Source: an uncultured Caulobacterales bacterium
Lineage (GTDB): Bacteria > Pseudomonadota > Alphaproteobacteria > Caulobacterales > Caulobacteraceae
Assembly: GCA_903851655.1 (NCBI GenBank)
Contig: CAINOV010000045.1
Span: 1 to 47,323 of the forward strand
Reading direction: 5' to 3'
Length of the DNA stretch: 47,323 nt
Part shown: piece after piece, positions 9,515-18,017 of the stretch
Layout: each line of letters opens with the position of its first letter
How positions within the stretch are numbered: the stretch's first letter is position 1
The notes under the pieces: model-generated
What the model was told of the DNA's origin: nothing
The model's input: the letters and a program-made list of their open reading frames with translations, nothing else
Database searches by the model: none
Translations under genes and position numbers: made by a program

Positions 9515-10771
9515 TTGAAGATCCTGTTCGTCCACCAGAACTTTCCGGGCCAGTACAAGCATCAGGCGCGGATCTTCGGCGCCGATCCGACCAATGAGGT
9601 GGTCGCCCTGACCATGGCCGAGCCGGTCCAGATCCCCGGCGTGCGGGTAATCCGCCACGCCTGGAACCGCGCCCAGACCACGCCTCACGCCTTCATGGCC
9701 GACCTCGACCTGCAGGTGCAGCGGGGGCAGTCCGCGGCGCACGCGGCGGCGCAACTCAAAGCTGAAGGGTTCTCGCCGGACCTGATCCTGGCCCATCCCG
9801 GCTGGGGGGAGGCGATGTTCCTCAAGGACGTTTTCCCGGCGGCGCGGATGATCTGCTTCCAGGAGTTCTATTACAACCCCACCGGCAGCGACATCGACTT
9901 CGACCCGGAATTCCCTAAGGCCGACGCCAACCAGTTGTTCCAGCTTCGGGTGCGTAACGCCAACATCCTGCTGAGCCTGGCCTCCGCCGACGCCCATCTC
10001 AGCCCCACCCGGTGGCAGGCGGCGCAGTTTCCACCGCCCTTCCGGGAGCGGATCCGGGTGATCCACGACGGCATCGACACCGACGCCGTGCGCCCGGACC
10101 CGGACGCCTGGGTGGAGCTGGCCAGCGGCGGCCGGCGGTTTCGCCGGGGGGACGAGGTGGTGACCTTCGTCAACCGCAATTTCGAGCCCTATCGCGGGTT
10201 CCACAGCTTCATGCGCGCGGTTCCCCGGATCCTGAAGGCCCGGCCCAACGCCACCATCATCTGCGTGGGCGGGGACGATGTGAGCTATGGCGCGCGCCTG
10301 CCGCCGGGCCAGAGCTGGAAGGCGCATTACCTGTCCGAGGTGGCGTCGCAGGTCGATCCGGACCGGCTGCGCTTCGTGGGCAAGCTGCCCTGGTCCATCT
10401 ATCTGGATTTGTTGAAGGTTTCAGCTTGCCATGTCTATCTGACCTACCCCTTCGTGCTCAGCTGGTCGCTGATGGAGGCCATGAGCGCGGGGGGCGCCGT
10501 GGTGGGAAGCGCCACCCAGCCGGTGCAGGAGGTGATCCGCCACGGGGACAATGGCCTGCTGGCGGACTTCTTCTCGCCGGACGAGATCGCCGACCGGGTG
10601 TGCCAGGTGCTGGCGGGCGGGCCGGAGATCGAGGCCCTGCGCCAGCGCGCCCGGCAGACCATCATCCGCGACTATGACCTGACCCGGGTCTGCCTGCCCC
10701 AGCTGGCGGCGTTCTACGGCGAGGTGGCCGGCCAGTCTCCGGGACTGGGCGGCATGGCCGCTGCGGCCTGA
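9515..10771 (+). CDS. Glycosyltransferase family 4 (group 1)
   Basis: 418 residues if started at the TTG at 9515, which follows GGGAG by a good distance and gives the N-terminus LKILFVHQNFPGQ, normal for this family. The in-frame ATG at 9467 would lie inside the ABC transporter gene and add 16 unlikely residues. GT-B fold: the N-terminal domain begins with the KILFVHQNFPGQY strand; the C-terminal nucleotide-sugar domain has VTFVNRNFEPYRGF, then FVLSWSLMEAMSAGGAVV, the position of the family's acidic EX7E-type motif, of which the second Glu is clear. It directly follows the exporter, so it may glycosylate the RTX-like protein or build an exopolysaccharide. Donor and acceptor cannot be read from sequence. 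Confidence 0.85.
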   Translation: MKILFVHQNFPGQYKHQARIFGADPTNEVVALTMAEPVQIPGVRVIRHAWNRAQTTPHAFMADLDLQVQRGQSAAHAAAQLKAEGFSPDLILAHPGWGEAMFLKDVFPAARMICFQEFYYNPTGSDIDFDPEFPKADANQLFQLRVRNANILLSLASADAHLSPTRWQAAQFPPPFRERIRVIHDGIDTDAVRPDPDAWVELASGGRRFRRGDEVVTFVNRNFEPYRGFHSFMRAVPRILKARPNATIICVGGDDVSYGARLPPGQSWKAHYLSEVASQVDPDRLRFVGKLPWSIYLDLLKVSACHVYLTYPFVLSWSLMEAMSAGGAVVGSATQPVQEVIRHGDNGLLADFFSPDEIADRVCQVLAGGPEIEALRQRARQTIIRDYDLTRVCLPQLAAFYGEVAGQSPGLGGMAAAA

Positions 10772-10796
10772 GCGCGACCGGCGGTGGATCAGGAAT

Positions 10797-10964
10797 TCAC
10801 AGGCGGTCCGCCCACCCCCGAATGAGCCATATCACACAGACAAAGACGATCATCAGGCCCAAGAAGCCGGGTCCGAACGGGCGAAAGACGGAGAGGCTTC
10901 CGAGAATCCAGAAGACCAACAACGCCAGCATGGTGATCGCGTCAGGCCGGAGGAACCGCTTCAT
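10797..10964 (-). CDS. 55-residue membrane protein
   Basis: ATG at 10964, stop at 10797. A short basic N-terminus (MKRFLRPD) is followed by two hydrophobic stretches (about 10-24 and 30-48) separated by a Pro/Gly-containing turn, ending in RGWADRL, a small two-helix inner-membrane protein. A longer open frame continues upstream to 11378 in this frame, but that part is Arg/Ser/Pro-rich and antisense-like in composition, so only the last 55 codons look real. It is the third gene of a minus-strand group after the double-glycine peptide and the ClpP-like protease. An immunity role for a nearby bacteriocin-like peptide is possible but unsupported beyond position and size. Confidence 0.6.
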   Translation of the reverse strand: MKRFLRPDAITMLALLVFWILGSLSVFRPFGPGFLGLMIVFVCVIWLIRGWADRL

Positions 10965-11052
10965 CGCCGCTGAGCCCTGTCGCCGCCCTGACGCCAACCG
11001 GCCGGTTCGACGACGGGATCCTTCCGGATCTGCCGGACCTGCAGTATCCCCG

Positions 11053-11781
11053 TCATCGGGGTTCACCGCAGGACCGCGCGTTGACCACACCGGATCCGTC
11101 CAGACCCCCGCTGGTGAGGATCCACTCCACATAGGCCTCCGGCAGTTGACGCTCATGGACGATGATCGGGATCTCCTTGGCCGTCGGCCAGGTTCCCGCG
11201 ATATCCTTGTCCGGAAACGCGCTTCGATCCGGGATCCATCCGATGTAACGGGACTTGTAGTAGGGTGCGGGCAGGGGTGACGGCGGCGAACGCCGATCCT
11301 CGCCAGTATAGAAGCACACCGGCTCGAGGCGGGCCAAAGGCGCATAGAGCCAACGGCGGTCGATCCCCCATTCGGCATAGGCGTCCCGTTCCACCTTGGC
11401 GGAGGCTCGCAGACGCGGCCAATCCAGTTTGGCGCCGGGTTCCGCCGTCAGGAACGCGCTCAGAATCGAATTCGACGTATTGTGAAACAGCACGAGGGAC
11501 GACCGTTCCAGCACTACGGTCCGCGCTGGCAGGAACATGAACTGGGCGCAGGACGAGCCGCAGATCCCGCGAATGATCAGCGTGATATTGTTGTCGCGGA
11601 TCAGCCGACCGAAATAGACCCCGACGCGGGACTCGCCCCCGATGCTGCTGACGATCAGGGATTTGGGGGGCGGGCAGTGACGCAGATAGGCCTGCTCCGC
11701 TTCCATCCTGTCGTCCGTGAGTTCTCCCACCAGCAATTGCTGTTCGTAGCATGTGAGGGGCGGGGCCGGGTCAGGCAGCAA
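11053..11781 (-). CDS. ClpP/crotonase-fold predicted periplasmic serine protease
   Basis: 242 residues from the TTG at 11781, preceded by GGAG eight bases upstream. No in-frame ATG lies between it and the upstream stop at 11815. The segment IVSSIGGES matches the ClpP oxyanion-strand NSPGG region. CGSSCAQF supplies the candidate nucleophile Ser, and LVLFHN supplies a His 23-24 residues later, against 25 in ClpP (Ser97-His122). The SSCA-ylF pattern is typical of the predicted periplasmic ClpP-like proteins grouped as COG3904. With this start no signal peptide is evident, so either the true start is missed or the protein is cytoplasmic. It lies between a bacteriocin-like peptide gene and a small membrane protein on the same strand. 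Confidence 0.65.
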   Translation of the reverse strand: MLPDPAPPLTCYEQQLLVGELTDDRMEAEQAYLRHCPPPKSLIVSSIGGESRVGVYFGRLIRDNNITLIIRGICGSSCAQFMFLPARTVVLERSSLVLFHNTSNSILSAFLTAEPGAKLDWPRLRASAKVERDAYAEWGIDRRWLYAPLARLEPVCFYTGEDRRSPPSPLPAPYYKSRYIGWIPDRSAFPDKDIAGTWPTAKEIPIIVHERQLPEAYVEWILTSGGLDGSGVVNARSCGEPR

Positions 11782-11856
11782 AACACCAACTCCGCTGAAG
11801 GGAGCGGCTGAGCATCAAGGTCGACTTATGTCTATGTCGGGGGCTCACGACGGGCC

Positions 11857-12269
11857 TCAGGGTTTGCCGGGAAGCAGACATGTGACGCCCGTCTTCAACG
11901 GAGAACTCATGGCTGCGCCTGCTCCACCGATCGCGCCGCCCGCCGCGGCCCCGGGTATGCCCCCGACGCCTCCCAGGATCTCGCCCCCTGTGAAACCCGC
12001 GACGCCGCCGCCCAGCAGGCCTAACACGGTATCGTTCTTGAGGTTTATGGCGAAGTTGTCGGAATAGCACTGCCCAAACGCCTGGATATAGCCGCTGAAC
12101 CCCACGTGCGGCGTGGCATAGATGGTCCCGTCGTCACCGGCGGTGAGCGTTGTTCCGGTGCTGTCTGGGGGGCGAGGGTCGTGGCGCCCATGTCGAGCAT
12201 GGTGGGCGACCAACTGTTCAAATCGCCGCCGACCACAAGGCCCATTTCATGATCTGTCAGGAGTCTCAT
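11857..12269 (-). pseudogene. Double-glycine-leader bacteriocin-like peptide gene, frameshifted
   Basis: ATG at 12269 with a strong GGAGGG five bases upstream. The N-terminus MRLLTDHEMGLVVGGD is a textbook double-glycine export leader with Glu at -8 and cleavage after GG. About 34 codons in, the frame breaks at a run of six C (minus strand; six G at 12167-12172). One extra C, or a -1 slip there, gives one continuous frame to the stop at 11857; 413+1 bases is exactly 138 codons. The joined product would be 137 residues: leader, a Ser/Thr/Asp-rich stretch, then a Gly/Ala-rich hydrophobic C-terminal region (GLLGGGVAGFTGGE onward) with two cysteines (FGQC and GVTC). This is the architecture of class II bacteriocins and microcins. 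Whether the break is biological or a sequencing error cannot be decided here. Confidence 0.65.
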
Positions 12270-12272
12270 CAG

Positions 12273-12278
12273 CCCTCC
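12273..12278 (-). promoter_or_regulatory. Strong ribosome binding site of the double-glycine peptide
   Basis: GGAGGG on the minus strand, three to four bases before the ATG at 12269. It fixes the start of the leader peptide, and with the clean leader motif is the main reason to treat this short frame as a gene. The 60 bases upstream (12280-12340) are clearly more AT-rich than the surroundings, as expected of a promoter, but I see no convincing -35/-10 pair. Confidence 0.55.
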
Positions 12279-12376
12279 GAATGAATTTCAAGATTGCTTT
12301 AGCTCCCATCATTCACACGGAATTGTTGTATCGTCAGCGCCGGCTGGGCAAGCCGCGCAGCCTGCGGCGTAACGCC

Positions 12377-14416
<2,040 letters not shown>

Positions 14417-14514
14417 CCGGCGCCCATATTTTGGCGGGGTTGCAGTCGTATCTTGAGGTTCAGTCCGTCAGGGATCGTCGAAAAGCTTCAATGGAACTCA
14501 AGCGTCAGAGCGAA

Positions 14515-14543
14515 AATACACGTCATCCTAGAATGTAAGTCAA
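14515..14543 (-). promoter_or_regulatory. Candidate housekeeping promoter of the hybrid kinase
   Basis: On the minus strand TTGACT (14538-14543) is separated by exactly 17 bases from TGTATT (14515-14520). This lies in the AT-rich 262-bp gap between the divergent kinase and monooxygenase genes and would give a 5' leader of about 90 bases. No comparable pair is seen for the plus-strand monooxygenase. Confidence 0.35.
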
Positions 14544-14678
14544 CATGACCCCCGATGGAGCGGAATTCAGCTTGCTGCGCCGGGCGTTCCGCGGCGTCGC
14601 GTCCGAGAAACTTGTTGGCGCACGGCGGAGAGCGGGTGAAGATCGGGCAAAAGAAACGCCGGTGAGGACGCGACGCCC

Positions 14679-16499
14679 ATGACCCTGATCGACAATCCGC
14701 CCGCCAAGGGCGCCCGCAGCTTCGACAAGGACGCCCTGCGTCGGAAGTATGCGGAGGAGCGGGCCAAGCGTCTGCGCCCGGACGGCAACGACCAGTACCT
14801 GCAGATCAAGGGTCGCTTCTCCCACTATCTCGATGACCCCTACACGCCGGTGCAGCCCCGCCTGCCCAAGACCGATCACGTGACCTTCGCCTTCATCGGC
14901 GGCGGGTTCGCCGGTCTCGTCACCGGCGCGCGTCTGGTGGAGGCCGGGATCAAGGACGTGCGCATCCTGGAGAAGGGCGGCGACTTCGGCGGCACCTGGT
15001 ACTGGAACCGCTATCCCGGCGCCCAGTGCGACACGGCGAGCCTGGTCTACATGCCCCTGCTCGAGGAAACCGGGCACATGCCGACGGAGAAGTACGCCCA
15101 CGCCCCGGAGATCCTGGCCCAGTGCCAGCGGATCGGGAAGCAGTACGGTCTCTATGACAACGCCCTGTTCCACACCCAGGCGGAGGATGTCCGCTGGGAC
15201 GAGACCCGGCGCGTCTGGGTGATCCGGACCAACCGCGGCGACGCCTTCACCGCACAGTTCATCGGCATGGGCACCGGGCCGCTGCATGTGCCCAAGCTGC
15301 CGGGCATTCCGGGGATCGACAGCTTCCGCGGCCATTCATTCCACACCAGCCGCTGGGACTATGACTACACAGGCGGCGATCCGCTGGGCGCGCCGCTGGA
15401 AAAGCTGCGGGACAAGCGGGTGGCGATCATCGGCACGGGCGCCACCTCCATCCAGTGCGTGCCGCATCTGGCCAAGACCTGCGGCCAGCTCTACGTCATC
15501 CAGCGGACCCCGTCCTCGGTGGACGTGCGGGCCAATGCGCCCATCGACCCCGAGTGGTTCGCCAGCATCGCCACTCCCGGCTGGCAGCTGCGCTGGCTGG
15601 AGAACTTCACGGAGAACCAGGCCGGCGGGATCGCCGAGGTGGACCTGGTGCAGGACGGCTGGACCGACCTGTCCCGGCGCATCCGCACCCGCATCCTGCA
15701 GCTGCCGCCGGACCAGATGACGCCCCCCAACATGCTGGCGGCCTACGAGGATTCCGACTTCGAGAAGATGGAGGAGATCCGCGCCCGGGTGGACCAGATC
15801 GTGTCCGACGCCGAGACCGCGGACAGGCTGAAGGCCTGGTACCGCCAGCTGTGCAAGCGGCCCTGCTTCCATGACGCCTATCTGCAGGCGTTCAACAACC
15901 CCAATGTCCGGCTGGTGGACACCGACGGCCAGGGGGTCGAGCGGATCACCGAGACCGGCTTCGTGGTGGCCGGGGTGGAGTATCCGGTGGACTGCATCAT
16001 CTACGCCTCGGGCTTCGAGGTGGGGACGGAGCATCAGCGCCGGGCGGGCTTCGACGCGGTGGGACGGGGCGGCGAAAAGCTGTCGGAACACTGGGCCGAC
16101 GGCATGCGCACCAAGCACGGCATCCATGTGCACGGCTTCCCCAACGCCTTTCTGGTGCAGCCCACCCAGGGCGCCAACCTGATCTCCAACGTGCCGCACA
16201 ACCTGACCGAGTCCGGCCGGACCATCGCCATGATGGTCGCCCACGCCCTGGCCCACGGGCATCAGGAGATCGAGGTCACGAAGGCGGCCGAGGACGCGTG
16301 GGTGGCGCTGCTGCTGTCCGGCCCCGGCCTGCTGATCGGCTCCAACGAATGCACCCCCGGCTACTACAACAACGAGGGTCAGGATCGCGGGCCGGCGGCG
16401 AAGTCCTATGTGGGCTATCCGGCCGGGCCGGTGGCCTATTTCCGGTACCTGGACCGGTGGCGCAACGCCGGGACCTTTGACGGACTGGAATTCCGCTGA
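14679..16499 (+). CDS. Baeyer-Villiger-type flavin monooxygenase
   Basis: 606 residues from the ATG at 14679. Class B flavoprotein monooxygenase: an N-terminal extension of about 65 residues, FAD-binding GGGFAG (74-79), the FGGTWYWNRYPGAQCD block typical of BVMOs, the fingerprint FRGHSFHTSRWD (216-227, family pattern FxGxxxHxxxW), and NADPH-binding GTGATS (252-257). Such enzymes insert oxygen into ketones to make esters or lactones using FAD and NADPH. The N-terminal extension and the C-terminal VQPTQGANLISN block resemble the subgroup related to cyclopentadecanone and steroid monooxygenases. Substrate is not deducible. The following DMT transporter starts 75 bases later. Confidence 0.9.
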   Translation: MTLIDNPPAKGARSFDKDALRRKYAEERAKRLRPDGNDQYLQIKGRFSHYLDDPYTPVQPRLPKTDHVTFAFIGGGFAGLVTGARLVEAGIKDVRILEKGGDFGGTWYWNRYPGAQCDTASLVYMPLLEETGHMPTEKYAHAPEILAQCQRIGKQYGLYDNALFHTQAEDVRWDETRRVWVIRTNRGDAFTAQFIGMGTGPLHVPKLPGIPGIDSFRGHSFHTSRWDYDYTGGDPLGAPLEKLRDKRVAIIGTGATSIQCVPHLAKTCGQLYVIQRTPSSVDVRANAPIDPEWFASIATPGWQLRWLENFTENQAGGIAEVDLVQDGWTDLSRRIRTRILQLPPDQMTPPNMLAAYEDSDFEKMEEIRARVDQIVSDAETADRLKAWYRQLCKRPCFHDAYLQAFNNPNVRLVDTDGQGVERITETGFVVAGVEYPVDCIIYASGFEVGTEHQRRAGFDAVGRGGEKLSEHWADGMRTKHGIHVHGFPNAFLVQPTQGANLISNVPHNLTESGRTIAMMVAHALAHGHQEIEVTKAAEDAWVALLLSGPGLLIGSNECTPGYYNNEGQDRGPAAKSYVGYPAGPVAYFRYLDRWRNAGTFDGLEFR

Positions 16500-16573
16500 G
16501 CCGGGTCGAGGTCGAGGCGAACGCGCCGATCACCGCCGCAGAGCTGGATCCGCCCCGCCATGCGGAGGGGCAG

Positions 16574-17422
16574 GTGTTGCTGGGCATCGGCCTGCGGCTG
16601 GCGGCGGTCATCGGCCTGGCGGCGGTGTCGGCGGGGGTGAAGTGGCTGACGGCGGCGGGAACGCCCCTTTCGCAGATCATCTTCTGCCGCAACATCTTCG
16701 CCTTCATCCCGATCCTGATCATGATCAAGACCACGGTGGGCTTCGGCGCCCTGCGCACCCGGCGGCCGCTGCGCCACCTGACCCGGTCGGTGATCGGGCT
16801 GACGGCCATGGTCTGCACCTTCACCTCGCTGGCGACCCTGCCGCTGGTGGAGTCGGCGACCCTGGGCTTCACCGCGCCCCTGTTCATGACGGTGCTGAGC
16901 CTGGTCGTGCTGCGCGAGAGCGTGGCCTGGCAGAGGTGGCTGGCGGTGGTGGTGGGGTTCGCCGGCGTGGTGGTGGCCCTGCATCCCGGCGCCGTCCGGC
17001 CGACGGTGGGCGTGGCCTTCGGGCTGGCGGCCGCCTTCCTCACCGCCGGGGCCATGATCAGCATCCGCGGCATGCCGAAGAGCGAGTCGGGCCCGACCAT
17101 CGCCTTCTATTTCACCCTGGCCGGCGCGACCGCCAGCCTGATCGGCCTACCCTTCGGCTGGATCGCGCCGGATGCGACCACGCTGATGGTGATGATCGCC
17201 ACCGGTCTGGCGGGGGGCGTCGCCCAGCTGCTCCTGACCACCGCGGTGCGGCTGGCGCCCCTGCCGGTGCTGGCGCCCTTCGACTACAGCCAGCTGGTCT
17301 GGGCCAGCGCCTTCGGCTTTGTCCTGTGGGGCGAGCGGCCGGACGCCTGGCTGCTGGCGGGAGCGGCCATCGTCGCCGGCAGCGGGGTCTACATCCTGTG
17401 GCGGGAGCGGGGGCGGGGCTAG
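16574..17422 (+). CDS. DMT-superfamily (EamA) transporter
   Basis: 282 residues from the GTG at 16574, preceded by GGAGGGG; the spacing is tight, so the TTG at 16577 is an equal choice, and an in-frame N-terminal extension without ATG exists upstream. Ten hydrophobic helices form two EamA repeats. The first contains SQIIFCRNIFAFIP and LVESATLGFTAPLFMTVLS; the second contains AFDYSQLVWASAFGFVLWGE. These are typical of EamA permeases that move small organic metabolites. It follows the monooxygenase on the same strand. Its end is 10 bases from the convergent end of the TMEM175-family gene. Confidence 0.87.
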   Translation: MLLGIGLRLAAVIGLAAVSAGVKWLTAAGTPLSQIIFCRNIFAFIPILIMIKTTVGFGALRTRRPLRHLTRSVIGLTAMVCTFTSLATLPLVESATLGFTAPLFMTVLSLVVLRESVAWQRWLAVVVGFAGVVVALHPGAVRPTVGVAFGLAAAFLTAGAMISIRGMPKSESGPTIAFYFTLAGATASLIGLPFGWIAPDATTLMVMIATGLAGGVAQLLLTTAVRLAPLPVLAPFDYSQLVWASAFGFVLWGERPDAWLLAGAAIVAGSGVYILWRERGRG

Positions 17423-17432
17423 GACCGCGGCC

Positions 17433-18017
17433 TCAGGCGGACGGCGTGTCCAGATGGCGCTCGATCCGCCGGTCCGGAACCAGCCACATCAGCGCCACCG
17501 CCACATAGACGACCTGGGCCGCCGTCGTCGACAGGACGGACACCGCCATCCCGGTCAGATAGAGCAGGGGCGAGGCCTTGCCCTTCAGGTCCCGCCCCAG
17601 CGCCCGGGCCAGCGGCCCATCCCGGCCCTGGCGGCGGATCAGGGCCTGCTGCAGCAGGTAATAGGCGACAGCGGGGGCCAGCAGGGAGAGGCCGTACACA
17701 ACGTTGGGGGCCACGGCCCCGGGATGCTGTCCCAGCCACGCCGTCGCCACCGGGATCAGCGACATCCAGAACAGCAGATGGGTGTTGGCCCACAGGATGC
17801 GCCCGTCCACCTCGTCGGCCATCTGCAGCAGATGGTGATGGTTGTTCCAGTAGATGCCCACATAGAGAAAGCTCAGCACATAGCTGAGAAAGGTGGGGGC
17901 GATCGCCGCCAGATCGGCCAGCTGGTCCCCCGCCGGCGGCCGCAGCTCCAGCACCATGATGGTGATAATGATGGCCAGCACGCCATCGCTGAAGGCGGTC
18001 AGCCGTTCCGGACGCAT
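17433..18017 (-). CDS. TMEM175-family potassium channel
   Basis: 194 residues. The N-terminus RLTAFSDGVLAIIITIMVLEL carries the FSDGV motif of the bacterial TMEM175 (DUF1211) family, whose members form K+ channels. Six hydrophobic helices are visible, with the family's NHHH loop (YWNNHHHLL) after the second. The ATG (18017-18015) shares its A with the TGA of iorB, so it is probably translationally coupled to the IorAB oxidoreductase, an unexpected pairing. The protein ends just before the convergent DMT transporter. Confidence 0.87.
   Translation of the reverse strand: MRPERLTAFSDGVLAIIITIMVLELRPPAGDQLADLAAIAPTFLSYVLSFLYVGIYWNNHHHLLQMADEVDGRILWANTHLLFWMSLIPVATAWLGQHPGAVAPNVVYGLSLLAPAVAYYLLQQALIRRQGRDGPLARALGRDLKGKASPLLYLTGMAVSVLSTTAAQVVYVAVALMWLVPDRRIERHLDTPSA

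Noticed and set aside
10965-11378. Upstream extension of the 55-residue membrane protein to 193 residues
   Set aside because: The extension is Arg/Ser/Pro-rich and overlaps the ClpP-like gene in another frame; only the last 55 codons resemble a protein.
12162-12180. Canonical programmed -1 frameshift heptamer in the GG-peptide gene
   Set aside because: In the upstream frame the run reads GCC CCC CAG, which does not satisfy X XXY YYZ. A slip on CCC is possible but not a standard site, so I leave the cause open.
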